9,589 nucleotides of DNA from NCBI GenBank assembly GCA_016937075.1, contig JAFGWQ010000105.1:1-9589 (forward strand), read 5' to 3'. Source of the DNA: Campylobacterales bacterium (GTDB lineage Bacteria > Campylobacterota > Campylobacteria > Campylobacterales > Sulfurovaceae). Position 1 is the stretch's first letter. Every line of letters begins with the position of its first letter. This document shows, one piece after another, positions 1-7,755 of this stretch. Below the pieces are notes generated by a model. That model did no database searches and was not told where the DNA came from. It saw only the letters and a list, made by a program, of their open reading frames with translations. The translations under genes and the position numbers were made by a program.

Positions 1-1530
1 AGCGGAAAACACACCTACAAGATCTCGTATCGTGTAAAAAAAGGAGTGCTTCCTGCAGCACAAAATGATCAAAACGATGCTATCCGATGGAATATCATAG
101 GTACAGGATGGGGAATACCTATCTATAATACACAAGCATATATCTTTCTGCCTGATTCGCTTTCAAAGCAAGATATATCACTCTCCACCTTTTCGGGTGC
201 TTATGGCGCAACAACATCTCAAGCGAGCGCTGCATGGATAGATTCTCGTAGTTTAAAAGTTGCTATTCCTTTACTGTATCCGCACGAAGGATTAACAGTG
301 GAGCTTGCTTATCCGGCAAATCGTTTGGATCAGCATGGATTGGATAATGTTAAAGGCACTTTATGGGATTGGGTATTGGATTATTGGCACTGGGGTGCTC
401 TTGTGGGATTTTTAATCTATTTCAAAAAAATATTTGAAAAAAATACCGGTTTTATCGATAAGCGTTCTATTGCCGTGCAGTATAACTCTCCAAAAGGGCT
501 CAGCCTTCTGCAATCAGGACTTATTTTAGATAGATTTGCCGACAATGAAGATTTTGCCGCAGCCACACTTGAGCTTGCAGAACTTGGATATCTTCAAATC
601 GAACAAAAGACCAAACAAAGCGATCCTATCCTGATACAGACTGATAAACCAATAGATAATAGCCTCAGCGAGGATCAGAAATATCTACTAACCGAGATAC
701 TTTTCAAAACTGCCAAAAGCTACACTTTCTCAGCTGGTTCACAATCAAAAGCTAAATCCCTGCAAGAAGGTTTCGCGCATATCAATGATCGGCTTTATGA
801 TTGGGTAGTAAGCGCAGGGTATATGAGTGAAAATCCTCAAAAGATTAGAAACGGTTTTTTGCTCAAAAGTATCCTATCTTTGCTTCTTGTGTTTGGTTTG
901 GCAATTTATACGCTCATGCAAAAATATGGAGTAGATATACTATTTTTTATACTTTTTCCTTTGATCTTCGGCGGTGTAGGTGTAGGAATACTTTTAGGCA
1001 GTCAACCGTGGTCTTCAAAAATTGTTGGCATTGTTTTTGCACTCGCAGGATTTGGTTCTTTGCTGGCTTTAGTGCAAGGGACAAAACTCACGTTATTTGA
1101 GATACTAGCAGGTCCGCTGAGTGTGATTTTGATCTTAGTGATCTTTATGATATTTGTTTATAAAAAAATAGGCAAATTTACTCAACAAGGTGCCCATGCG
1201 CGTACTCACCTTTTGGGGTTGGAAATGTTCGTAAAGAGGGTAAAACAAGATGAGATCAAAAGAAGACTTGAACTTGACCCACTCTATCTTGAAAAAATGT
1301 TGCCGTATGCAGTTTTGTTTGGTGAGACAGAGCATTGGCTCGCTTTTTTTACAGTATTGAATGTTGCAACACCATATTGGTATCATGGCAATATCCACAA
1401 CTTGGGAGCATTTTCTTCTTCGGTACGCAGTGCATCTGTATTGCCTTCTTCGAGCGGCGGTAGCGGATTTAGCGGTGGAGGAGGCTTTTCCGGAGGAGGT
1501 GGCGGAGGCGGTGGTGGAGGCTCTTGGTAA
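1..1530 (+). CDS. DUF2207 family membrane protein, 5' end missing
   Basis: The reading frame is open from base 1 to a TAA at 1528-1530, so the 5' end lies outside the window. A GTG at 46 is in frame, but the 15 codons before it read as normal protein leading into the beta-rich extracytoplasmic domain typical of DUF2207, so it is not a convincing start. Counting codons from base 1, the order is: an external-type beta domain (about 1-120), a short hydrophobic segment (about 130-143), a soluble region with a winged-helix-like stretch (about 160-275), a cluster of hydrophobic segments (about 286-305, 311-332, 340-360, 366-387), and a conserved C-terminal block with LEKMLPYAVLFGE (about 430-442). 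The tail is Gly/Ser-rich and ends in SW, as often seen in this family. The function of the family is unknown; relatives are often found near lemA genes, which cannot be tested here. It converges on clpB with a 21-base gap and no clear terminator hairpin between them. The family call is fairly sure; no role is proposed. Confidence 0.85.
   Translation, partial: SGKHTYKISYRVKKGVLPAAQNDQNDAIRWNIIGTGWGIPIYNTQAYIFLPDSLSKQDISLSTFSGAYGATTSQASAAWIDSRSLKVAIPLLYPHEGLTVELAYPANRLDQHGLDNVKGTLWDWVLDYWHWGALVGFLIYFKKIFEKNTGFIDKRSIAVQYNSPKGLSLLQSGLILDRFADNEDFAAATLELAELGYLQIEQKTKQSDPILIQTDKPIDNSLSEDQKYLLTEILFKTAKSYTFSAGSQSKAKSLQEGFAHINDRLYDWVVSAGYMSENPQKIRNGFLLKSILSLLLVFGLAIYTLMQKYGVDILFFILFPLIFGGVGVGILLGSQPWSSKIVGIVFALAGFGSLLALVQGTKLTLFEILAGPLSVILILVIFMIFVYKKIGKFTQQGAHARTHLLGLEMFVKRVKQDEIKRRLELDPLYLEKMLPYAVLFGETEHWLAFFTVLNVATPYWYHGNIHNLGAFSSSVRSASVLPSSSGGSGFSGGGGFSGGGGGGGGGGSW
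1456..1527 (+). repeat. GGN codon tract encoding a glycine-rich C-terminal tail
   Basis: The last 24 sense codons of the DUF2207 gene are mostly GGN. From 1492 to 1521 there are ten consecutive glycine codons, giving ten GG pairs each separated by one base on the coding strand, after a shorter run of four GG pairs at 1474-1484. Gly-rich tails of this kind are common at the ends of DUF2207 and TPM-domain proteins, so the protein feature itself is expected. At the DNA level it is a low-complexity GGN repeat that could change length by slippage in steps of three bases, and it has two-tier G-quadruplex potential in the mRNA. Confidence 0.8.
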
Positions 1531-1551
1531 CCTCACACCTATGTCATTATA

Positions 1552-4125
1552 TTAATTTATATTTTCTACGATCTCACCATCTTTGACATCAAATACCACT
1601 TTACTGCCTGCACCGATTTTTTCCTCGAGTATGAGTTCTGCAAGCTTGTCCTCTACTATCTCGTATAGTGCTCGTTTAAGCGGTCTAGCGCCGTATACAG
1701 GATCAAATCCAGCCTCTGCCACAAAAGCTTTTGCTTTATCGGTCAGGCTGATCTCTATCTCTTGTGATAGAAGTTTTTTGCGGATACTGTCAAATAGTAT
1801 ATCAACTATACCCGTGATCGCTTCAAGCCCTAGAGGATTAAATATCACTATGTCATCAAGTCTGTTTAAAAACTCCGGTTTGAAATAGTTTTTAAGCTCA
1901 CTGTTTACCGCACTTTCTCTTGCTTCCCTATCGGTTATAGTCATGATCTTATCGCTAGCGATGTTGGATGTCATGATGATGATAGTGTTTTTAAAATCTA
2001 CCGTTACACCTTTGTTGTCTGTGAGCCTTCCGTCGTCAAGTACTTGCAAAAGCGTATTAAATACATCCGGATGAGCCTTTTCTATCTCATCAAACAGAAC
2101 GACAGAGTATGGTTTGCGCCTTACTGCCTCTGTCAGCTGCCCGCCCTCTTCGTATCCTACATACCCAGGAGGTGCCCCCACAAGCCGGCTTGCAGCATGT
2201 TTTTCCATATATTCACTCATATCTATACGAATGAGAGATTTTTCAGAGTCAAATAAGAATTTTGCAAGTGTCTTAGCTACTTGAGTCTTACCGACTCCAG
2301 TAGGCCCAAGGAACATAAAACTTCCTATCGGGCGATTGATATCGCTAAGTCCTGCTTTGTTTCTCTTGATAGCACGAGCCACCGCTTTTAAGGCTTCTTC
2401 TTGTCCTACAACCTCCTCTTTGAGCACATCTTCTATGTGTAAGATCTTATCTTTTTCGCTTTGCAGCATTTTATTTACAGGAATGCCGGTCCACTTGCTT
2501 ATGATACTTGCTATCATCTCTTCATCGACAGAATTTTTGAGCAGCACTCCTTCTTTTTTCATTCTCTCCCATTGCTCTTCAAGGGCATCAAGCTTGCCTT
2601 TTGCTGCCGGTATCTGGCCGTACTCTATCTCGGCTGCCTTGCTAAAATCACCATCGCGTTTGACTGCCTCAGCTTTTGTTTTGAGTGACTCGATCTCTAT
2701 TTTTACTTTGGCTATATCGTTAAATACGTTTTTTTCCAGATCAAATTGGTTTTGAAGCCCTACTCTTTTTTCTTCGAGATCGGCTATCTCTTTTTCTATC
2801 TCGCCGATTCTTTTTTTATTTTTGTCGCTCTCTTCCATTTTAAGAGCTTCTTTTTCTACCTGCAAAGTAGATAGTTCTCTTTTGGTTTTTGCAAGCTCGT
2901 TTGGTTCACTCTCTATTTGCATCTTGAGCTCTGCTGCCGCTTCATCTATAAGGTCGATAGCCTTATCCGGCAAAAATCTATCCGTGATGTATCTATCACT
3001 TAGTTTCGCAGCCGCTACGAGCGCTCCATCAGTTATATTGACATTATGGTGAGCTTCTAGTCTCTCTTTGATACCTCTTAGGATTTGTAATGCTTCATTG
3101 ATGCTAGGCTCATCTACTTTTACCGGTTGGAAACGGCGCTGAAGAGCCATATCTTTTTCAAAATATTTGCGGTACTCTTTAAGCGTAGTTGCCCCTATGG
3201 TATGCAATTCACCTCTAGCAAGAGCAGGTTTGAGAATATTAGCCGCGTCCATACTTCCTTCGCTAGCCCCTGCTCCGACGATCGTGTGGATCTCATCAAT
3301 AAACAGTATAATATTGCCGGCTTTTTTGACTTCATCCACTACAGCTTTTAGTCTATCTTCGAACTCACCGCGATATTTTGCTCCAGCTATCAACCTGCTC
3401 ATATCAAGACTGATCACTCTCATTTTTTGCAGACTCAAAGGAACTTCTTTGTTGACTATACGTTGAGCCAATCCCTCAACAATAGCAGTTTTTCCAGTTC
3501 CTGGCTCTCCTAATAAAATAGGATTATTTTTTGTTTTACGTATCAGTATCTGCATAGTTCTTTGGATCTCTTCATCTCTGCCGATAACAGGATCAAGTTT
3601 ACCGTCAATTGCTTTTTGATTGAGATCATCGCCGTATTGCGCAAGAGCTTCTAGTGTCTCATCTCCGCTTTGGCTATCTATACTTTTGCCGCCTCTGATG
3701 GACTCTAAAGTCTTTTTGAACTCCATCATATCAACATACTTGCCAATACTCTCTTTTATGAAAGCCTCGCCCAGATTGGCAAGTAGATAAGTATCCACTG
3801 CAAGGAACTTATCTCCGCTTGCATTCATCATACCTTCAGCAAGTTCCAGTGAAGACACAAGTGCTCTGGATAATCGTATACTTTCTTTTGTAACTGTAGA
3901 AACTGCAGGAAGTTTGCTTGCTATACTTTTGACTTCAAGCTCAAGTGCTGACTTGTCGATATTCATTTTATTCAGTGCTTGAAGCAATATTGATCCGCTA
4001 TTGGTCAACAATGCCCAAATAAGATGGATAGGCATAACTTCTTGGTTTTTATTGTGCAATGCTAAAGAAACCGATGATTCTATAGTCGCAGTCATTTGAT
4101 TGGTAAATTTTTCTAATATACTCAT
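1552..4125 (-). CDS. clpB: ATP-dependent protein disaggregase ClpB
   Basis: Cytoplasmic AAA+ hexamer that pulls polypeptides out of aggregates, normally together with DnaK/DnaJ/GrpE. The predicted 857 residues match the usual ClpB length. Visible in order: Clp N domain (about 1-145); first ATPase module with Walker A GEPGTGKT (206-213), pore loop KYRG (250-253), Walker B ILFIDEIH (273-280) and arginine finger region QRRF (329-332); a long charged coiled-coil middle domain (about 400-525) that separates ClpB from ClpA and ClpX; second module with GPTGVGKT (607-614), pore loop GYVG (654-657), Walker B VVLFDEIE (675-682) and sensor-2 GARPLKR (812-818). No ClpP-docking IGF/IGL-type loop was seen, which fits ClpB. 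All key residues look intact. The ATG at 4125 is preceded by AAAGGA with a 5-base gap, and the protein starts exactly where the family does. It is divergent from dbpA and has its own promoter. Heat-shock control (HspR in Campylobacterota) is plausible from family knowledge but no canonical operator is seen. Confidence 0.97.
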   Translation of the reverse strand: MSILEKFTNQMTATIESSVSLALHNKNQEVMPIHLIWALLTNSGSILLQALNKMNIDKSALELEVKSIASKLPAVSTVTKESIRLSRALVSSLELAEGMMNASGDKFLAVDTYLLANLGEAFIKESIGKYVDMMEFKKTLESIRGGKSIDSQSGDETLEALAQYGDDLNQKAIDGKLDPVIGRDEEIQRTMQILIRKTKNNPILLGEPGTGKTAIVEGLAQRIVNKEVPLSLQKMRVISLDMSRLIAGAKYRGEFEDRLKAVVDEVKKAGNIILFIDEIHTIVGAGASEGSMDAANILKPALARGELHTIGATTLKEYRKYFEKDMALQRRFQPVKVDEPSINEALQILRGIKERLEAHHNVNITDGALVAAAKLSDRYITDRFLPDKAIDLIDEAAAELKMQIESEPNELAKTKRELSTLQVEKEALKMEESDKNKKRIGEIEKEIADLEEKRVGLQNQFDLEKNVFNDIAKVKIEIESLKTKAEAVKRDGDFSKAAEIEYGQIPAAKGKLDALEEQWERMKKEGVLLKNSVDEEMIASIISKWTGIPVNKMLQSEKDKILHIEDVLKEEVVGQEEALKAVARAIKRNKAGLSDINRPIGSFMFLGPTGVGKTQVAKTLAKFLFDSEKSLIRIDMSEYMEKHAASRLVGAPPGYVGYEEGGQLTEAVRRKPYSVVLFDEIEKAHPDVFNTLLQVLDDGRLTDNKGVTVDFKNTIIIMTSNIASDKIMTITDREARESAVNSELKNYFKPEFLNRLDDIVIFNPLGLEAITGIVDILFDSIRKKLLSQEIEISLTDKAKAFVAEAGFDPVYGARPLKRALYEIVEDKLAELILEEKIGAGSKVVFDVKDGEIVENIN

Positions 4126-4154
4126 AAAAATCCTTTGGGTTTAAGTCTAAAAAT

Positions 4155-4184
4155 ATTATATAACATTTAGTCACTTGTTGTCAA
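4155..4184 (-). promoter_or_regulatory. Sigma-70-type promoter of clpB
   Basis: Read on the minus strand there is TTGACA (4184-4179), an 18-base spacer and TATAAT (4160-4155). Both hexamers match the sigma-70 consensus exactly. Transcription would start near 4148, giving a leader of about 22 bases that contains the AAAGGA ribosome binding site. The region upstream of the -35 (4187-4207) is almost pure A/T and could act as an UP element. A second TATAAT on the minus strand at 4204-4199 may be a further, weaker start. The -10 does not resemble the RpoH (sigma-32) type. Confidence 0.7.
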
Positions 4185-4186
4185 GT
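4173..4186. promoter_or_regulatory. Inverted repeat over the clpB -35 box, possible operator
   Basis: ACTTG (4173-4177) and CAAGT (4182-4186) form a perfect 5-base inverted repeat around a 4-base centre, and it covers the -35 hexamer of the clpB promoter. That is a good place for a repressor. The known HspR operator (HAIR, CTTGAGT-N7-ACTCAAG) shares the outer CTTG/CAAG letters but has a different length and spacing, so this is not a HAIR match. A five-base arm in AT-rich DNA can occur by chance. Confidence 0.3.
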
Positions 4187-4209
4187 TTCTTTATAAAAAT
4201 TATATAACC

Positions 4210-4237
4210 TTGCAAAAATAACCATATATGATATAAT
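4210..4237 (+). promoter_or_regulatory. Extended -10 promoter of dbpA
   Basis: A perfect TATAAT at 4232-4237 is preceded by TG and one base (4229-4231), the extended -10 arrangement. A weaker -35, TTGCAA at 4210-4215 (4 of 6 matches), sits 16 bases upstream. The expected transcription start near 4244 leaves a leader of only about 14 bases before the TTG start codon. It points away from the clpB promoter, and the two share an AT-rich stretch of about 25 bases. Confidence 0.65.
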
Positions 4238-4257
4238 ACTATAAAAAAAGAGAAACA

Positions 4258-5613
4258 TTGCAACATTTTAAAGACCTAAACATCTCTCAAGAAGCCAAAA
4301 AAACATTATCTATTTTAGGTTTTGAGACCCTAACCCCAATACAAATTGAGGCTATTCCGGCCATATTGGAAGGGCGCGATATAATAGCCGAGGCTCAAAC
4401 CGGTTCAGGTAAAACATTGGCGTTTGCCCTGCCCCTTATAGAAAAGATCATTCCGCAGCAACAACTTCCCCAAGCTCTCATTATTGCTCCGACTAGAGAG
4501 CTTTGCGAACAGATAGCAAGTGTAATAAAAAGCATCTCTATTCACAAAGCCAATCTAAAGGTAGTTACTCTTTATGGAGGCGTACCTCTAAGAGGACAGA
4601 GTACTTCGCTTGAAAAAGGAGCAGATATCATCATAGGAACAGCAGGAAGACTAAATGACCATTTGTTTCGCAAAACTCTGATACTTGACGATATCCAAAC
4701 ACTCATACTGGACGAAGCAGATAGAATGCTGGATATGGGATTTTATGATGATATCATCAAGATCACTTCTGCTTTGTCTAAAAAACCGCAAAGTTTGCTA
4801 TTTTCTGCTACATATCCTGAAAATATAGATAAGCTTGCTCGTGCTATTTTGAAAAATCCTTTAACCGTTAAAACAGAAACTAAACACAAAGTAAAAGTAG
4901 ATGAATTTGCTTATGAAGTTAAAAACAAAGATGAGGCTATCTTGACGATATTGCGATCATACAAGCCAAGCTCAGCTGTGATTTTTTGCAATACCAAACT
5001 GCAAACCGATGAACTCTCGAACTTTTTACTAGACAATGATTTCGATGTAGCGACACTTCATGGAGATTTTGAGCAAAGAGACCGCAATGAATCTCTGCTG
5101 CAATTTAGTAACGGTTCGCTCCCTGTTCTCGTGGCTACTGATGTAGCTTCAAGGGGGCTTGATATCGATGATATAGAGATGATCATCAACTATGACATAC
5201 CTCACAAAAGCGAGACTTACACACACCGCATCGGACGAACGGCAAGAGCAGGAAAAGACGGTATAGCAGTATCTTTATTTACGGCTAGATCAAAAGATTC
5301 CGTTGAAGAGATCATGCCAGGTGCTTCCATTTGTTCTCTTGGCTCACTCAAACCAGATAAAAATTTTGCTATGCAAGGAGATTTTAAGACCCTTCATATA
5401 GACGGAGGCAAAAGAGACAAGTTAAGAAAAGGTGATATACTCGGTACATTATGCAAAGAGCTGGAGATAAATCCAAACGATATCGGACAGATAGACATAA
5501 CTGATAAAGCTTCATATGTAGCTATCAGAAAACACATCGCCAAAAACACTCTCAAAGCCCTTCAAAAAACGACGATCAAGAAGCGAAAATTTAGAGTTTG
5601 GATACTTGATTGA
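4258..5613 (+). CDS. dbpA: DbpA-type DEAD-box ATP-dependent RNA helicase
   Basis: RNA helicase of 451 residues, close to E. coli DbpA (about 457), which acts on 23S rRNA during large ribosomal subunit assembly. Visible motifs: Q motif with F4, TPIQ (26-29); Walker A AQTGSGKT (46-53); PTRELCEQ (78-85); motif Ib GTAGR (127-131); DEAD (152-155); SAT (183-185); ATDVASRGLDID (293-304); HRIGRTAR (323-330). The C-terminal block from about 377, beginning TLHIDGGKRDKLRKGD, is the DbpA RNA-binding domain that gives specificity for rRNA hairpin 92, which supports dbpA over other DEAD-box proteins. The start must be the TTG at 4258: an in-frame stop lies at 4234, no other start codon lies between it and the Q motif, and an AAAGAG ribosome site (4247-4252) sits 5 bases before it. 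Motif Ib reads TAGR where nearly all DEAD-box proteins have TPGR. It has its own promoter and is followed by a 90-base gap. Confidence 0.93.
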   Translation: MQHFKDLNISQEAKKTLSILGFETLTPIQIEAIPAILEGRDIIAEAQTGSGKTLAFALPLIEKIIPQQQLPQALIIAPTRELCEQIASVIKSISIHKANLKVVTLYGGVPLRGQSTSLEKGADIIIGTAGRLNDHLFRKTLILDDIQTLILDEADRMLDMGFYDDIIKITSALSKKPQSLLFSATYPENIDKLARAILKNPLTVKTETKHKVKVDEFAYEVKNKDEAILTILRSYKPSSAVIFCNTKLQTDELSNFLLDNDFDVATLHGDFEQRDRNESLLQFSNGSLPVLVATDVASRGLDIDDIEMIINYDIPHKSETYTHRIGRTARAGKDGIAVSLFTARSKDSVEEIMPGASICSLGSLKPDKNFAMQGDFKTLHIDGGKRDKLRKGDILGTLCKELEINPNDIGQIDITDKASYVAIRKHIAKNTLKALQKTTIKKRKFRVWILD

Positions 5614-5670
5614 GCAGCAAAACCCTCTCATCAGCATTTTATAAAGGCTTTTTAAATAAAATAGTGTTTT

Positions 5671-5676
5671 TATATT
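5671..5676 (+). promoter_or_regulatory. Possible -10 element for the ctpA-pur operon
   Basis: The 90-base gap between dbpA and ctpA (5614-5703) has no GC-rich terminator hairpin. It holds TATATT at 5671-5676, directly after a T-run, which resembles the vegetative -10 elements of Campylobacterota, where a clear -35 is usually absent. An alternative is TAAAAT at 5657-5662. Either would give the downstream six genes their own promoter, but read-through from dbpA is equally compatible with the sequence. Confidence 0.25.
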
Positions 5677-5703
5677 CTCTTCCAAATAAAGGTAGCAACC
5701 ATT

Positions 5704-7032
5704 ATGATAAACAAAAGCAAACCATTTATTGTCTCTAGCATAGCTATTGCACTTATTAGCTTTTATATCGGTGCTGAAGCTCAAGCAGAAAGTAACTTGC
5801 AGCAAACAACTCCACAACAAATATCAAAAGACAAACTTGAAGCCTATATCAAATTTACAAAAATTTTGAATCTCATAGAACAAGAGTATGTTGATGAAAC
5901 AAACACTACTACCTTAGTAGACAAAGCTCTTAAAGGACTAGTTAGCAATCTCGATGCACACTCGTCATATATGGATAAAAAAGAATATAAAGACATGAAT
6001 ATTCAAACAAAAGGCGAGTTTGGAGGTCTTGGCATCTCTGTAGGTATGAGAGATAATTTACTTACAGTCATTGCTCCAATACAAGATACTCCTGCATACA
6101 AAGCCGGAGTAAAAGCCGGTGATGTTATTGTAAAACTAGATGATAAAGCCACAATGGGAATGAGCATTGATGAAGCAGTAGCCATAATGCGTGGCAAGCC
6201 TGGAAGCAGTATCAAACTTACAATTGTGAGAAAAGATAATCCTAAGCCATTAGAGATCAAGGTTACCAGGGCTATCATAAAAGTCCAATCTGTTTTTTCC
6301 AAACAAATTCCTGGTGATATTTTATACATCCAAGTAACATCTTTTGATCAAAAAGTTGTAAATGATGTTAAAAAAGTACTAAAAATGTATCCAAAATCAA
6401 AAGGAATTATTCTAGATTTACGTAATAATCCGGGCGGACTTCTAGATCAAGCAGTAGGACTTACCGATTTGTTTGTCGACAAAGGCATAATAGTATCTCA
6501 AAAGGGACGCCATAGCGCAGAAAACATTACATACAGAGCGAAAGCTGACTCTAGTGACACAAAAATACCTATGGTTGTTCTGGTTGACGGCGGAAGTGCG
6601 AGTGCGAGTGAGATAGTCAGCGGTGCATTGCAAGATCTAGATCGTGCCGTTGTGGTAGGAGAAAAAACATTTGGGAAAGGAAGTGTACAAGTAATTGTTC
6701 CTCTCGGCAAAGAAGAAGGACTCAGACTAACAGTGGCTAGATACTATCTTCCTAGCGGCAGATCTATCCAGGCAAAAGGTGTAGAGCCTGACATTATAGT
6801 CCATTCCGGTGCCATTACAAATCAAACAACAAATGGCAGCTTGATCAAAGAGAGCGAATTAAGCAAGCATCTAACAAATACAGACTCAAATGCTTCTAAA
6901 AAAGTCATACAAAACGGTATAGGCAATAACAAAGAGGATGTTGTTACAGAGGCAGAGATAAACAAAGATGCACAATTAAAAAGCGCAATTGATATATTAA
7001 AAGCATTAATAATCACAGCAAATAGGAAATAG
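5704..7032 (+). CDS. ctpA: Exported carboxyl-terminal processing protease (S41 family, PDZ domain)
   Basis: Periplasmic serine protease of the C-terminal processing family, predicted 442 residues. The N-terminus is a signal peptide: KSK, then a hydrophobic stretch (about 8-24) and a likely cleavage after AQA (28). A PDZ domain follows (about 102-185, with FGGLGISVG at 106-114), then the S41 core with LDLRNNPGGLLDQA (237-250), SASASE (298-303) and TFGKGSVQ (322-329). S300 and K325 are 25 residues apart, the same spacing as the catalytic Ser/Lys pair in E. coli Prc, so the enzyme should be active. The tail after about 370 is Asn/Ser/Lys-rich and less conserved. AAGG at 5689-5692 is a weak ribosome site placed rather far (11 bases) from the ATG, but this ATG gives a complete signal peptide. 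It leads the purine cluster; purC starts 3 bases after its stop, so co-transcription is very likely although the functions differ. The physiological substrate is unknown. Confidence 0.94.
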   Translation: MINKSKPFIVSSIAIALISFYIGAEAQAESNLQQTTPQQISKDKLEAYIKFTKILNLIEQEYVDETNTTTLVDKALKGLVSNLDAHSSYMDKKEYKDMNIQTKGEFGGLGISVGMRDNLLTVIAPIQDTPAYKAGVKAGDVIVKLDDKATMGMSIDEAVAIMRGKPGSSIKLTIVRKDNPKPLEIKVTRAIIKVQSVFSKQIPGDILYIQVTSFDQKVVNDVKKVLKMYPKSKGIILDLRNNPGGLLDQAVGLTDLFVDKGIIVSQKGRHSAENITYRAKADSSDTKIPMVVLVDGGSASASEIVSGALQDLDRAVVVGEKTFGKGSVQVIVPLGKEEGLRLTVARYYLPSGRSIQAKGVEPDIIVHSGAITNQTTNGSLIKESELSKHLTNTDSNASKKVIQNGIGNNKEDVVTEAEINKDAQLKSAIDILKALIITANRK

Positions 7033-7035
7033 TAT

Positions 7036-7755
7036 ATGACAAAACAAAAACTAATTTACGAAGGTAAAGCAAAAAAAATTTGGAGCACAGGGGATGATGC
7101 TCTGTATATATCCGAATTCAAAGACGAGCTAACTGCTTTTAATGGTGAAAAAAAAGCCGTAGAAGAAGGCAAAGGAGCATTGAACAATAAAATTTCAACT
7201 CAACTTTTTGGCTACCTAAATACTAAAGGCATTTCAACTCACTTTGTCGAAATGCTAGATGATAATCATATGCTTCACAAAAAAGCAGAAGTCATTAAAA
7301 TAGAAGTTATAGTGAGAAATATTGCCACCGGCAGTCTTAGCCGTAACCTAGGCATTACAGATGGTACCGTTTTGCCTTTTACACTTGTGGAATTTGATTA
7401 CAAAAACGATGAATTAGGTGATCCTAAGTTAAATGATCAGCATTGTTTGATCTTAAATCTTGTTAGAGATGGATCAGAGCTTGAATACATCAGATATATG
7501 GCACGCAAAATAAATGTATTACTTAAAGAGTTCTATGCTAAATTGAACCTTACTTTAGTTGATTTCAAATTGGAATTTGGAAGAGATATAAACGATAATA
7601 TCATCCTTATAGACGAGCTAAGCCCTGATAATTTTAGACTATGGGATAGCAGTACGGGAGAAAAAATGGACAAAGACAGATTTCGTCAAGGACTTGGTGG
7701 ACTCAAAGTCGCATATGAAGAAGTATTAAATAGAATTTTAGGAGCAAACAAATGA
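7036..7755 (+). CDS. purC: Phosphoribosylaminoimidazole-succinocarboxamide synthase (SAICAR synthetase)
   Basis: Cytoplasmic enzyme of de novo purine synthesis that joins aspartate to CAIR using ATP to make SAICAR. The 239 residues match the usual stand-alone PurC length. Family signatures are all visible: the nucleotide-binding start YEGKAKKIW (8-16), KGALNNKIS (46-54), the first signature EVIVRNIATGS (90-100), the second signature LVDFKLEFG (174-182) and DELSPDNFRLWD (193-204). AGGA at 7024-7027 overlaps the end of ctpA and lies 8 bases before the ATG, a good ribosome site; the two genes are separated by 3 bases. Its stop overlaps the purS start in an ATGA, so purS is probably translated by coupling. 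An 8-base A-run near 7070 lies inside the gene but the frame is intact. Confidence 0.97.
   Translation: MTKQKLIYEGKAKKIWSTGDDALYISEFKDELTAFNGEKKAVEEGKGALNNKISTQLFGYLNTKGISTHFVEMLDDNHMLHKKAEVIKIEVIVRNIATGSLSRNLGITDGTVLPFTLVEFDYKNDELGDPKLNDQHCLILNLVRDGSELEYIRYMARKINVLLKEFYAKLNLTLVDFKLEFGRDINDNIILIDELSPDNFRLWDSSTGEKMDKDRFRQGLGGLKVAYEEVLNRILGANK

Noticed and set aside
46..48. GTG at 46 as the start of the DUF2207 gene
   Set aside because: The frame is open from base 1 and the codons before it read as ordinary family sequence, so the gene is cut by the window edge.
1135..1536. 133-codon open frame on the minus strand under the end of the DUF2207 gene
   Set aside because: It lies fully antisense to a recognised gene, is Arg/Ser/Ala-rich as expected from the complement of GGN codons, and resembles no known family.
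2336..2755. 139-codon open frame on the plus strand across clpB, and several smaller ones nearby
   Set aside because: They are Ser/Leu/Phe-rich reverse readings of clpB, whose own frame is complete and conserved.
4126..4257. A small RNA or short gene in the divergent intergenic region
   Set aside because: The region is filled by two promoters and AT-rich DNA; no stable stem, terminator or open frame with a ribosome site was seen.
5636..5662. Inverted repeat ATTTTAT / ATAAAAT with a 13-base loop after dbpA, as a terminator
   Set aside because: The arms contain only A and T, so the stem would be very weak, and no T-run follows directly. It is more likely chance in AT-rich DNA.
5512..5820. 102-codon minus-strand open frame spanning the dbpA-ctpA gap
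   Set aside because: It overlaps both real genes, has no recognisable domain and no clear ribosome site.
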